Shown one piece after another: positions 1 through 12,306 of a DNA stretch of 43,279 bases. The stretch spans positions 1-43,279 of the forward strand of contig VTPP01000007.1 of NCBI GenBank assembly GCA_008638225.1. The letters run 5' to 3'. Position 1 is the first letter of the stretch, and each line of letters opens with the position of its first letter. The stretch comes from Pelagibacteraceae bacterium (GTDB lineage Bacteria > Pseudomonadota > Alphaproteobacteria > Pelagibacterales > Pelagibacteraceae). The position numbers and the translations under genes were made by a program. Under the pieces are notes generated by a model. It saw only the letters and a program-made list of their open reading frames with translations, did no database searches and had not been told where the DNA came from.

Positions 1-1044
1 ATCTACGCTTCAAGGATTGGGATGCTACCCAGGAGAAGACCCGCAATTTTTAGGAATGCTTGGCATGCATGGAACTTATGAAGCAAACAATGCAATGCAT
101 GACTGCGATTTAATGATTAACATCGGAGCACGATTTGATGATCGAATAACTGGAATGGTAAGTAAATTTTCTCCAGGATCAAAAAAGATTCACATTGATA
201 TAGACCCATCTTCAATCAACAAAGTTGTGAAAGTAGATGTGGCAGTTGTTGGTGACGCCCAAAGCATCATGAGTTCAATGATTGAAATTATCAAAAAAAA
301 ATATCCAGGTTTTAAAAGCTCTAACAAAGAAAAAATTAGCGATTGGTGGAAACAAATTGGAACATGGAGAGAAAAAAAATCACTTTCATTTAATCAGGGA
401 AAAAATGTTATTTTACCTCAGCATGCAGTTCATAGACTGTACGAGCTAACTAAAAATCAAGATACTTTTATTACAACAGAAGTAGGCCAGCATCAAATGT
501 GGGCTGCACAGCATTATAAATTTAGCAAACCCAATAGATGGATGACCTCTGGAGGTCTAGGAACTATGGGCTATGGTTTGCCGGCGGCAATTGGTGTTCA
601 AATTGCTCATCCAAAAAAATTAGTTATTGATATTGCTGGTGAAGCTTCAATTTTGATGAATATGCAAGAGCTATCAACTGCAGTCCAATATAGACTTCCG
701 GTTAAAATATTTATTTTAAATAACGAATATATGGGAATGGTAAGGCAGTGGCAGGAGTTATTACATGATAAAAATTATTCAGAAAGTTATTCGGAAGCTT
801 TACCAGATTTCGTGAAACTAGCAGAGGCTTACGGAGCAGTAGGAATCAGGGCTAATAAGCCAGATGAGCTGGATGAAAAAATTAAAGAAATGATCAGTGT
901 AGATAAGCCAGTTATTTTTGATTGTGTAGTTAAAAAAGAGGAAAATTGTTTTCCAATGATTCCTTCAGGCAAAGCTCATAACGAAATGATTTTGGGGCCA
1001 AATGAAAAAGAAAGTATTTCTGAAGAAGGAAAGGTTTTAGTTTA

Positions 1045-1045
<1 letters not shown>
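1..1045 (+). CDS. ilvI: Acetolactate synthase large subunit (5' truncated by window start)
   Basis: Thiamine-diphosphate enzyme that condenses pyruvate to acetolactate (or with 2-oxobutyrate), the first common step of valine, leucine and isoleucine synthesis. The frame is open from base 2; the first visible residues (STLQGLG, then YPGEDPQFLGMLGMHG) match the middle of the family, so about 230 N-terminal residues lie outside the window. The central domain (ARFDDR) and C-terminal ThDP domain (TTEVGQHQMWAAQ, FILNNEYMGMVRQWQ) are present. The metal-binding motif reads GEAS (Glu codon 641-643) where many homologues have GDAS. The stop overlaps the ilvH start by one base (TAATG), implying translational coupling with the regulatory subunit. 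Confidence 0.95.
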
Positions 1046-2620
<1,575 letters not shown>

Positions 2621-2621
<1 letters not shown>

Positions 2622-2651
2622 AGAAAATAAGACTTTTCTTTCTTTTTTTTA
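2621..2651 (+). terminator. Weak A/T hairpin with T-run after ilvC
   Basis: A 7-bp inverted repeat (AAGAAAA at 2621-2627, TTTTCTT at 2634-2640) with a 6-nt loop is followed by a run of eight T from 2643. The stem has almost no G/C pairs, so it would be weak, but placement directly after the ilvC stop and before a ~75-bp promoter-sized gap fits the end of the ilvIHC unit. Confidence 0.4.
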
Positions 2652-2657
2652 TTAAAG

Positions 2658-2676
2658 TTGTAAAAGCAATTTACAA
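2658..2676. promoter_or_regulatory. Inverted repeat upstream of leuA, candidate operator
   Basis: A perfect 7-bp inverted repeat, TTGTAAA - AGCAA - TTTACAA, sits 50 nt before the leuA start, in the only sizeable gap of the ilv/leu cluster. The 19-bp dyad is the size of a dimeric regulator site, for example of Lrp/AsnC or LysR type (inference). In DNA this AT-rich, short palindromes also occur by chance. No T-run follows it, so it is not a terminator. Confidence 0.35.
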
Positions 2677-2726
2677 TTAATGCGTTAAAAGTAGATTTTT
2701 GCCAGAAGCTTTATTAAATTAAATAC

Positions 2727-5323
<2,597 letters not shown>

Positions 5324-5332
5324 AAAGGTTAA

Positions 5333-6154
5333 ATGCAAGCAGATAATAGCTGGTTCGATAAAAGTAATTTAAGAGTTTTTGTAGTTTTTATTGTTTGTTT
5401 TGGTTTTATTTATTTAGATAGCATTAATCAAAAAATATTTAACAAAACAAAATCTATTATAAATGATGTAGTAGCATATACATCTTATGGCGTTACATAT
5501 CCGATTAAAAAAATTATAACACTTCCTAATTTTATCAAGGAAACGATCAAACTCAAAGATCAACATCAACAAATAAAAGCACTAGAAAATCAGATAGAAG
5601 AACTAACTGAACAAAATAAATTTTTAAAAAAAGATTTTAAGAAATTTGAAACATTTTTAAGTGAAGAAAATTCCGTTAAATTTGAAACAGTTAAAGCAAA
5701 AGTATTAATTGAAGCTAAAAATTTTATTTCAGATTCATTTATTATAAATAAGGGATCAGAAAGTGGATTAAAAATAGGAAATCCAGTAATAAAAAATAAT
5801 TATCTTATCGGTCAAATAACTGAAGTTAACCAAAAAACATCAAGAGGTATATTTTTAACAGATATTAATAGCAGAATTCCAGTTCTGGTCGGGGAGAATC
5901 TTTATCAAGCAATTTTAATAGGAAGTCCATTAGTAACAAGCAAATTGTCATTAGAATTTTTACCAAAAAACTCTGAATTAAAAAATGGAGATATAATTTA
6001 CACTTCTGAAATTGAAGGAGTTCTCAAAAAAGGAATTCTTGTAGGAACTATAATCAAGAGTGCTGAGAATGAAGAAAATATTAAAAATACTTACAGTATA
6101 AAACAACATTATGAGAAACTTGAAGTAGATTATGTTTCTGTTCTTGTTAAATAA
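5333..6154 (+). CDS. mreC: Rod shape-determining protein MreC
   Basis: Periplasmic scaffold of the elongation machinery that links MreB to the cell wall enzymes. The 273 residues show a short basic/polar N-terminus, one membrane segment (~residues 12-28, LRVFVVFIVCFGFIYL), a coiled coil (~75-115, IKALENQIEELTEQNKFLKK) and the beta-rich MreC core with the characteristic VIKNNYLIGQITEVN and a second barrel half around KNGDIIYTS. AAGG before the ATG serves as Shine-Dalgarno. It lies 9 bp after mreB. Confidence 0.93.
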   Translation: MQADNSWFDKSNLRVFVVFIVCFGFIYLDSINQKIFNKTKSIINDVVAYTSYGVTYPIKKIITLPNFIKETIKLKDQHQQIKALENQIEELTEQNKFLKKDFKKFETFLSEENSVKFETVKAKVLIEAKNFISDSFIINKGSESGLKIGNPVIKNNYLIGQITEVNQKTSRGIFLTDINSRIPVLVGENLYQAILIGSPLVTSKLSLEFLPKNSELKNGDIIYTSEIEGVLKKGILVGTIIKSAENEENIKNTYSIKQHYEKLEVDYVSVLVK

Positions 6155-6156
6155 TT

Positions 6157-6666
6157 ATGTTTAGAGCTAAAAAGAATTATAACAATATAATAGCATTAGG
6201 TTTTTTAATAACTTCAATTTTATTTAATTCTATTTTTGATGAGTTGTCGTTAAATGCAAATTTAAATAAATACTTTAATATTCAGTTCTTGCTCATTTAT
6301 TTTTTTTCTTTCAATCGCTTTATATATTTTTCAATTTCACCTTTGTTTTTTTTAGGATTGGTAAATGATAGTATTGCGGGAAGCCCATTTGGATTGTCTT
6401 CCTGTATATATATTTTAATTTATAAAATAGCAGTCTACCAAAACACAATAAAGCTAAGATCTATTTTTAAAGCAGAATGGATAGCCTTTGGCATTTCTAT
6501 TTTTGCTGCCTATATTTTGATCTTCACTATTTATTCTTTTTTGGGGAATAGTTATGACTTTAGAATGCTCATTTATAATTTTGTTGGAACATTTTTTATT
6601 TATCCAATAGGTTGGATTTTTTTAAAATATATATTTTTAAAAATGGAAACAGTCGGAAATGAATAA
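6157..6666 (+). CDS. mreD: Rod shape-determining protein MreD
   Basis: Small integral membrane partner of MreC in the rod complex. The 169-residue protein is almost entirely hydrophobic, with about five membrane segments, and includes the SPLFFLGLVNDSIAGSPFGLSS segment that resembles the family's conserved (G)hhxDhhxGxPhG region (P-Phe-Gly-Leu). Two bp separate it from mreC. It overlaps the next gene by 8 bp. The assignment rests on hydrophobicity, the conserved loop and position; sequence conservation in this family is low. Confidence 0.85.
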   Translation: MFRAKKNYNNIIALGFLITSILFNSIFDELSLNANLNKYFNIQFLLIYFFSFNRFIYFSISPLFFLGLVNDSIAGSPFGLSSCIYILIYKIAVYQNTIKLRSIFKAEWIAFGISIFAAYILIFTIYSFLGNSYDFRMLIYNFVGTFFIYPIGWIFLKYIFLKMETVGNE

Positions 6667-7288
6667 ACTTGAAAAAAAAAAAATATTAAATTTTTTACTA
6701 AAAAATATTAACCAGTTTTCTTTTTCAGAAATAAAGCGAGCTAAAATATTTGAAAAAAATAAAACTTATCGATACTCGCAAGATAAAGAGATATCTGAGA
6801 TAATTATAGCGTATTTTTTTGAACAGAATATTGAAAATTTGCGCTCTCAAAGTGTTAAAATCAAGGAGATTAAAAGCATAACACTAAAAATAAAAAATTT
6901 ATTAGAATACCAACTACAACATGATTTTGAGAAAAAACAATTTCTAAAAAAAGCTTTTTTATTCTTGATAACTGAGAAGAAATTTTCACAAATGTTAGAT
7001 TACTTTTTTAAAGCAAGTAGCATGATGTGGAAAATTGCAGGTGATACTTCTGATGATATTAATTACTATACGAAAAGAATTATTTTATCCTCTGTTTATT
7101 CTAAGATTTTTATAAAAATGATGAGCTGTTCTGCTTATGATCAAAAAGACATAATCAAAGACATTGATAATTCCTTAGACAAAGTTAGAAAATTTAATGA
7201 TTTTAAATCAAAACTTAACTTGTCTAATATCCTTGCCGGATTGAAAAATTTTGACTTTACTTCAAAAAAAACAGGACGAGGTTTTTAG
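6659..7288 (+). CDS. COQ9-family protein (ubiquinone biosynthesis accessory factor)
   Basis: 209 residues, lysine-rich and divergent, but the C-terminal half carries the COQ9 signature: MMWKIAGDTSDD (residues ~122-133) followed by YYTKRIILSSVYSKI (136-150). COQ9 proteins have a TetR-like fold, bind lipid and aid the hydroxylase COQ7 in ubiquinone synthesis (family knowledge). The N-terminal ~60 residues would be the helix-turn-helix-like part and retain little identity. It overlaps mreD by 8 bp in the place where mrdA (PBP2) and rodA often follow mreD. It ends 15 bp from the convergent purK. Function in this host is inferred. Confidence 0.75.
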   Translation: MNKLEKKKILNFLLKNINQFSFSEIKRAKIFEKNKTYRYSQDKEISEIIIAYFFEQNIENLRSQSVKIKEIKSITLKIKNLLEYQLQHDFEKKQFLKKAFLFLITEKKFSQMLDYFFKASSMMWKIAGDTSDDINYYTKRIILSSVYSKIFIKMMSCSAYDQKDIIKDIDNSLDKVRKFNDFKSKLNLSNILAGLKNFDFTSKKTGRGF

Positions 7289-7303
7289 ATTTTTAAAAGA
7301 ATT

Positions 7304-8359
7304 TTATTGCTTTTTTATTAATGTAGTAATGTGACCCATTTTTCTCTTACTTTTTATTTCTTTCTTCATATAATCAAAGAAAAATTCTTCATTCTTAAAT
7401 TTTTTATTTCTATAGTTAGTAATATCAGCTCCTATAATATTCAACATTTGTGCATCTGATTTTTTTTGAAGAGTAATATTGTCTAGGCCGCAAACAGCTC
7501 TAACATGGTTTTCAAACTGGCTAACGTTAAAAGCATTTATTGTTAAATGTCCAGAGTTGTGAACTCTTGGTGCAATTTCATTTACGTATAGTTTATTATT
7601 ATGGTCAATAAAGTACTCAACACACATAGTTCCAATGTATTGCAATTTTTCTGAAATAATTTTTGCTATAGTGTGAGCTTGATTAAATAATTCTTTAGAA
7701 ATATTGGCAGGTATGGTCGAACTCCTTAATATTTGTTCTTGATGAACATTTTCTATTGGCTCATAAATAGAACAATCTCCATTTTCAAATCTAGTGATAA
7801 TAACTGATATTTCTTGTTTTAAATTAATAAATTTTTCTAAAATAAAATCAACCGATGGTAATAATTCTTTTTTAACATCTTCCATTGAATTAATCACAGA
7901 TTGGCCCTTGCCATCATAACCAAGAAGGCAAGTCTTAAGTATTCCCGGAAGTAATTTTTTATTTTTTTCAATATCATTTTTTGTTTTAATAAATGCAAAT
8001 TCAGTAGTTGTAATTCCCAATGAATTTATGAAGTTCTTTTCAGAAAATCTATTTTGAACTATTTTATTAATTTTAGGATCGGGCCGGACTTGTTTCATAT
8101 TTGAAATTTCTTGTAATATTTCAAAAGGTATATTTTCAAATTCAAATGTAATAAAATCGCACGAATGAGCAAATTTTTCTATCTCGCTCTTGTTGTTATA
8201 GTCTGTGTATATAAAATTATTACAAAAATTTTGTGCAGGAGCGTCAGGATCGTCGGTTAGAATTGTTGTATTTATATCTAATTTTTTAGCAGCCTGGCAA
8301 AGCATGCTACCTAGTTGTCCTCCACCAATAATTCCAAGTATTGGCTTCTTGTTGTCCAT
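7304..8359 (-). CDS. purK: 5-(carboxyamino)imidazole ribonucleotide synthase
   Basis: ATP-grasp enzyme that carboxylates aminoimidazole ribonucleotide with bicarbonate to N5-CAIR, in de novo purine synthesis. The 351-residue protein has the N-terminal GGGQLGSMLCQAAKKL nucleotide-binding start (residues ~11-26), the ATP-grasp centre (KTCLLGYDGKGQ), and the C-terminal metal-site segment YVNEIAPRVHNSGH. It lies 3 bp downstream of purE and would supply its substrate. It is the last gene of the minus-strand run, converging on the COQ9-family gene with 15 bp between the two stops and no clear terminator. Confidence 0.97.
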   Translation of the reverse strand: MDNKKPILGIIGGGQLGSMLCQAAKKLDINTTILTDDPDAPAQNFCNNFIYTDYNNKSEIEKFAHSCDFITFEFENIPFEILQEISNMKQVRPDPKINKIVQNRFSEKNFINSLGITTTEFAFIKTKNDIEKNKKLLPGILKTCLLGYDGKGQSVINSMEDVKKELLPSVDFILEKFINLKQEISVIITRFENGDCSIYEPIENVHQEQILRSSTIPANISKELFNQAHTIAKIISEKLQYIGTMCVEYFIDHNNKLYVNEIAPRVHNSGHLTINAFNVSQFENHVRAVCGLDNITLQKKSDAQMLNIIGADITNYRNKKFKNEEFFFDYMKKEIKSKRKMGHITTLIKKQ

Positions 8360-8362
8360 CCC

Positions 8363-8860
8363 TTAATTAGGTTTTTTTTTAACAGATTGTGTTTGCTTAT
8401 TCCTCCATCTTACTAAATTGGCTTTAATTTTTTTATTATTAAGAGCAATAATAGAAGCAGCTATAATACCAGCATTAATAGCTCCATCTTCGCCAATCGC
8501 AACTGTTCCAACTGGTATTCCTTTTGGCATTTGCACAATTGACAATAAGCTATCTAAACCTTTTAATTTTTTACTTTCAATAGGTACGCCAATGACTGGA
8601 AGTGTGCTCATAGACGCAATCATTCCTGGAAGATGTGCGGATCCTCCAGCTCCAGCTATAATGACAGAATAATTTTCTTTTTCGGCAGTTTTTGCAAATT
8701 TGAACATTCGATCTGGAGTTCTGTGAGCTGAAATAATCTTAGCGTCAAACTTAACTTGAAGTTTTTTTAGCGTGTCGGCACACCATTTCATAGTTGGCCA
8801 GTCAGATTTACTACCCATGACAATAGCCACTTTTTGCTGTGTATTATTTTTTTTTTTCAC
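8363..8860 (-). CDS. purE: N5-carboxyaminoimidazole ribonucleotide mutase (class I PurE)
   Basis: Moves the carboxyl group of N5-CAIR to form CAIR. The 165 residues contain [10 protein letters not shown] (15-24), SAHRTPDRM (44-52, with the catalytic His46) and [12 protein letters not shown] (69-80), all diagnostic of class I PurE, consistent with the paired PurK. The start codon is GTG at 8860: it gives the usual ~10 residues ahead of the first strand, and no ATG is available upstream of the conserved core. No obvious Shine-Dalgarno precedes it. The C-terminus carries a basic extension ([15 protein letters not shown]). Confidence 0.96.
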   Translation of the reverse strand: MKKKNNTQQKVAIVMGSKSDWPTMKWCADTLKKLQVKFDAKIISAHRTPDRMFKFAKTAEKENYSVIIAGAGGSAHLPGMIASMSTLPVIGVPIESKKLKGLDSLLSIVQMPKGIPVGTVAIGEDGAINAGIIAASIIALNNKKIKANLVRWRNKQTQSVKKKPN

Positions 8861-8872
8861 TAGAAAAATTTA

Positions 8873-9454
8873 TTATTCAGCAAGATTTGCTTGCTTTGCT
8901 TTTTCTTTTTTTTTCTCTTTTTCAATTCTCTCTTGTTTTTTCTTTGCTCTTTCAACAGCCTTCACTAAGTCGGTCTGTGTACATAAATTGGCTGCAACAG
9001 GATCTTTAGGAGAAATATTTGACATGTTCCAATGTTTTCTAGTTCTAATGCCGACCACAGTATTTTTTGTAGTTCCAACCAGTTTACATATTTGACTATC
9101 AGCTAATTGAGGATAGTTCTTTGTTAACCATGCTATAGCATTTGGACGATCTTCTCTTTTTGCAATAGGAGTATATTTAGTTCCGACCATTTTTTTTACC
9201 TCAATATCCATATTTTTTTGATTCATTTTAAGAGGTCTAGAAGGATCTTCGGAAGATAATTGAATTTCTTCTCTCGTAAGTTGGTTGGATAATATTGGAT
9301 TATATGCTTTAATTCCTACCGCAACATCTCCATCAGCTATTCCTTTTACTTCAAGTTCATGTAAACCACAAAAATCTGCAATCTGTTTAAAAGTTAAAGT
9401 AGAATTGTCTATTAACCAAACAGCTGTCGCTTTTGGCATTAATGGTTGATTCAT
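8873..9454 (-). CDS. trcR: DUF1013 / TrcR-type cell-cycle transcriptional regulator
   Basis: Alphaproteobacteria-specific protein of about 193 residues, beginning MNQPLMPKATAVWLID. It has two putative helix-turn-helix-like segments: LTFKQIADFCGLHELEV (~residues 18-34) and ADSQICKLVGTTKNTVVGI (~117-135). The tail is a highly charged lysine/glutamate helix. Databases call the family 'cell cycle transcriptional regulator TrcR', linked to ctrA control in some alphaproteobacteria (from memory, moderate certainty). It sits 5 bp after rpmE and 12 bp before purE, so a cell-cycle factor shares a transcript with a ribosomal protein and purine genes. Its targets are unknown. Confidence 0.82.
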   Translation of the reverse strand: MNQPLMPKATAVWLIDNSTLTFKQIADFCGLHELEVKGIADGDVAVGIKAYNPILSNQLTREEIQLSSEDPSRPLKMNQKNMDIEVKKMVGTKYTPIAKREDRPNAIAWLTKNYPQLADSQICKLVGTTKNTVVGIRTRKHWNMSNISPKDPVAANLCTQTDLVKAVERAKKKQERIEKEKKKEKAKQANLAE

Positions 9455-9459
9455 AAAAA

Positions 9460-9681
9460 CTACGCCTTTTGTAAATTTGCAAATCGTTTATTGAATTTGC
9501 TTACTCGTCCTTTGTCTTGAAGCTTTTGAGTTACTCCCGTCCAAGCAGGATGTGATTTTGGATCGATATCTAATTTCATAACATCACCTTCTTTACCCCA
9601 TGTTGACATAGTTTCAAACTCTGTACCATCAGTCATTTGTACAGTAATTTTATGCAGGTTTGGGTGAACGTTTTTTTTCAT
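9460..9681 (-). CDS. rpmE: 50S ribosomal protein L31
   Basis: Small protein that bridges the two ribosomal subunits. The 73 residues begin [20 protein letters not shown], the N-terminal L31 signature, and contain [12 protein letters not shown]. There is no CxxC zinc motif, so it is the cysteine-free form common in alphaproteobacteria. It heads a run with trcR, purE and purK. The ATG has no Shine-Dalgarno, and a strong promoter lies immediately upstream (separate entry). Confidence 0.95.
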   Translation of the reverse strand: MKKNVHPNLHKITVQMTDGTEFETMSTWGKEGDVMKLDIDPKSHPAWTGVTQKLQDKGRVSKFNKRFANLQKA

Positions 9682-9693
9682 AATAAGATGGCT

Positions 9694-9721
9694 TTTATAG
9701 CAAATAAGTCAAAATAAACAA
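9694..9721 (-). promoter_or_regulatory. Extended -10 promoter of rpmE
   Basis: Read on the minus strand: a -35-like TTGTTT (9716-9721), a 16-nt spacer, and TATAAA (9694-9699) preceded by TGC, i.e. an extended -10. Only 12 nt separate the hexamer from the rpmE ATG, and no Shine-Dalgarno is present, so the mRNA leader would be only a few nucleotides. It is one of the best vegetative-type promoters in the window. Confidence 0.55.
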
Positions 9722-9741
9722 GAAACTATAATAATTCCCTA

Positions 9742-10914
9742 TTAAAGGGTTTTTTCTTGTTTGAGGTTGTTTAAAAAATAAAAAAAGCCCAAAACAAACA
9801 AAAAAACAATATCAAAATAAAAAGGGTAATTTTTTCCTAAATGCAAAAACATAAGTCCAGCTAATGGTTGTCCAATAAACCTAGCAGCCGCTTGGGATGA
9901 GTAAGCCGAACCCATCGCAAGCCCTCTGATTTTAGTGGGTGAATTTTTAGATATGAGACTATTTAAGCAGGGATTGGTAACCCCTATGCCATAACATAAA
10001 AGAATTATGGCAACTGGCATTAGATAAAGATTTGAAAAAGGGATTGTTAGAAATCCAAATATTAAAGATACATAACCGCTACGTATAAGCTGTTTTTCAT
10101 TATAGTATTTTAATAAAAATCTTAATAATCCGCCTTGAACAAGTATTTGAGTTAAACCAGCTAATAACATTACAAAGCCAATTTCTTTAGGGCCCCACTT
10201 AAATGTTTCTCTTCCCCACATTGCAATAGTTCCTTCCATCCCAGAAAAAGTTAAATGAATACAAAATATTAGTATAAAAAAAGGAAGAAGACTTTTGTTT
10301 GCTACAACTTCTAGCTGAGACTTAAATCGATCAATTGAGTACTTAATTTTATAGTCTTTTTTATTTTTTAAACTTTCGTCTAAAAAGAAAAAAACAAACA
10401 AAAGATTGATTAAATTAATTATACAAGCAAACCATGCAACATTGCTTAATGATTTATATGTAAAATCAGAACCTGCAATCAGACCACCCATCAATGGACC
10501 TAAAGTAAAGCCCAAACCAAAGGCAACACCAAACATCCCCATCCCTTTTGCTCTGTTTTTATCATTTGTGATATCAGCGATGTAGGCGGTTCCGACAGAT
10601 ACGTTTGTTTTAAATAATCCAGCAATTACTCTAGATATAAAAATTATCATTAGAGAGCCGCTTAATGCCAAAATAATATTAGCAATTAATTCTGCAATAC
10701 AATTCATGATTAATAATGGTTTTCGTCCTAATTTATCTGACAAACCGCCCCAAAACGGAGACACAAAAAATTGAAAAAAGGAAAAAGAACCAAATGCTAA
10801 AGTAATAATAAATATATCGCCTCCATAACTATGAATTAGGAATGGCAGGGTTGCTATGAGTACTCCACTAAATGCAACCACATCTAGGAATAAGAAAAAA
10901 ACAAATTTTATCAT
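9742..10914 (-). CDS. MFS transporter, TetA-like (DHA1) drug/metabolite antiporter family
   Basis: The 390-residue protein has about 12 membrane segments. The loop 2-3 motif GGLSDKLGRKPLL (residues ~56-68) and motif C-like GVAFGLGFTLGPLMGG (~128-143) are typical of proton antiporters of the TetA/DHA1 group. A second motif-A-like stretch in the C-terminal half (NSPTKIRGLAMG) is degenerate. It overlaps the end of suhB by 4 bp, so it is translated with it. The substrate cannot be told from sequence; the TetA resemblance is not evidence of tetracycline resistance. Confidence 0.85.
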   Translation of the reverse strand: MIKFVFFLFLDVVAFSGVLIATLPFLIHSYGGDIFIITLAFGSFSFFQFFVSPFWGGLSDKLGRKPLLIMNCIAELIANIILALSGSLMIIFISRVIAGLFKTNVSVGTAYIADITNDKNRAKGMGMFGVAFGLGFTLGPLMGGLIAGSDFTYKSLSNVAWFACIINLINLLFVFFFLDESLKNKKDYKIKYSIDRFKSQLEVVANKSLLPFFILIFCIHLTFSGMEGTIAMWGRETFKWGPKEIGFVMLLAGLTQILVQGGLLRFLLKYYNEKQLIRSGYVSLIFGFLTIPFSNLYLMPVAIILLCYGIGVTNPCLNSLISKNSPTKIRGLAMGSAYSSQAAARFIGQPLAGLMFLHLGKNYPFYFDIVFLFVLGFFYFLNNLKQEKTL

Positions 10915-11705
10915 TTAGTTGATGATAAAATTTTCACTGTCTCAGAATCAAGTCTTGAATTAGTTGCGAGTAATTCTTTATTATTTAAATCAAATGTTTT
11001 ACCTTTAAAGTCAGTTATTGTGCCACCTGCTTCTTTGACAATAATCAAGCCTGCAGCAATGTCCCAATATTTTAAATTTTTATGCCAAAAAATTTCAGCT
11101 CGTCCAGCGGCAACATATGCCAAATCCAAAGCAGCACTGCCTAATTTTCTTACTTGATGACATTGGTTACTCATTGCTATGTATTCATTATAGAAATTTT
11201 GTTTATTTTCTTCTGCAAAAGCAGGACCACCTGTCAAAGCCACCGATTCACCTATAATATTTCGAGAAGATACTCTAATTCTTGTGTTGTTTAGATAAGA
11301 ACCCCTACCTTTTTCTGCATAAAACATTTCATTTTTAATAGGATCAAAAATAATTCCAACAATTATTTCTCCATTTTTTTCTAGGCCAATAGAGATAGCA
11401 AAATGAGGAATACCATGCATAAAATTAGCAGTTCCATCGATTGGATCAATAATCCATGTAAACTCACTTTTTTTTTCTTTAGTAGTTCCCCCTTCTTCAG
11501 CTAAAAAATTATAACCAGGCCTTGCTCTCTCTAATTCTTCAATAATAATTTCTTCAACTTTTTGATCTGTTTTGGTAACGAAGTCACCAGGCCCTTTTTT
11601 GGAAACTTGAAGTTTTTCTATTTCTCCAAAGTCTCTAATAATAGTTTTGGATGCTTTCATGCATACTTTTTCTAAAACGTTTATTTCTGGTGATAGTAGA
11701 GGCAT
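10911..11705 (-). CDS. suhB: Inositol monophosphatase family protein (SuhB-like)
   Basis: Metal-dependent sugar-phosphate phosphatase; in other bacteria SuhB also acts in rRNA transcription. The 264 residues show the Mg-binding segments AEEGG (69-73) and IDPIDGTANFMHGIPHFA (86-103), and the third site KYWDIAAGLIIVKEAGG. It directly abuts efp (no spacing) and overlaps the MFS gene, placing it in an efp-suhB-MFS unit. The precise substrate, such as inositol-1-phosphate or another sugar phosphate, is not decided by sequence. Confidence 0.9.
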   Translation of the reverse strand: MPLLSPEINVLEKVCMKASKTIIRDFGEIEKLQVSKKGPGDFVTKTDQKVEEIIIEELERARPGYNFLAEEGGTTKEKKSEFTWIIDPIDGTANFMHGIPHFAISIGLEKNGEIIVGIIFDPIKNEMFYAEKGRGSYLNNTRIRVSSRNIIGESVALTGGPAFAEENKQNFYNEYIAMSNQCHQVRKLGSAALDLAYVAAGRAEIFWHKNLKYWDIAAGLIIVKEAGGTITDFKGKTFDLNNKELLATNSRLDSETVKILSSTK

Positions 11706-12269
11706 TTAATTTGCCTTCTTCACATACTCTCGAGTTTCAGAATCGATAACAATTTTATCACCTTGATTGATAAACGGTGGAACTTGAATTTTTATATTAT
11801 TTTTAATAACTGCTGGCTTGTAAGAACTTGATGCTGTTTGTCCTTTTACTACTGCATCTGTTTCTAAAACATCAAATTCTAAGTGTTTTGGCAAAGTAAC
11901 TTTTAATGGTTTTTCATCATAAAATTCTATAACTACGTCTAAATTTTCTGTCATTAAATGCTCATCTTCTCCCACCAATTCTTTAGAAATAGTAATTTGT
12001 TCATAGTCTTTAGTATCCATAAAAAATAAATTTTGATCGTCACTATAAAGGTACTGATAGTTTCGTTCATCAAGAGACGCCTTCTCGACAGTCTCGTCTG
12101 ATCTAAAACGTTCGTTTAATTTTGTACCTTTAGTGATACTTTTTAATTCTACCTGGTTAAACGCCCCACCTTTTCCTGGCTTAACATGTTGCGCTTTAAG
12201 ACAAAGCCACAAATCTTTTTCATGTTCGATTATTGTACCAGGCTTAATTTCAATAGCTGTAATTTTCAT
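11706..12269 (-). CDS. efp: Elongation factor P
   Basis: Ribosome-binding factor that relieves stalling at consecutive prolines. The 187 residues match the family length, with an N-terminal KOW-like domain and two OB domains ending in GDKIVIDSETREYVKKAN. The loop VKPGKGGAF (29-37) puts a lysine at residue 33, equivalent to E. coli Lys34, which is beta-lysylated by EpmA/EpmB; no modification gene is in this window. It is the first gene after a 37-bp gap behind thiE and heads efp-suhB-MFS. Confidence 0.97.
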   Translation of the reverse strand: MKITAIEIKPGTIIEHEKDLWLCLKAQHVKPGKGGAFNQVELKSITKGTKLNERFRSDETVEKASLDERNYQYLYSDDQNLFFMDTKDYEQITISKELVGEDEHLMTENLDVVIEFYDEKPLKVTLPKHLEFDVLETDAVVKGQTASSSYKPAVIKNNIKIQVPPFINQGDKIVIDSETREYVKKAN

Positions 12270-12306
12270 ATCGCAGGGTAATACACCTTTTTTGACATGA
12301 AATAAA

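Noticed and set aside
9737-9755. CCCT-ATTAA-AGGG hairpin followed by six T on the plus strand at the end of the MFS gene
   Set aside because: It points the wrong way: all genes here are on the minus strand, where no T-run follows. The stem is only 4 bp, so chance is likely.
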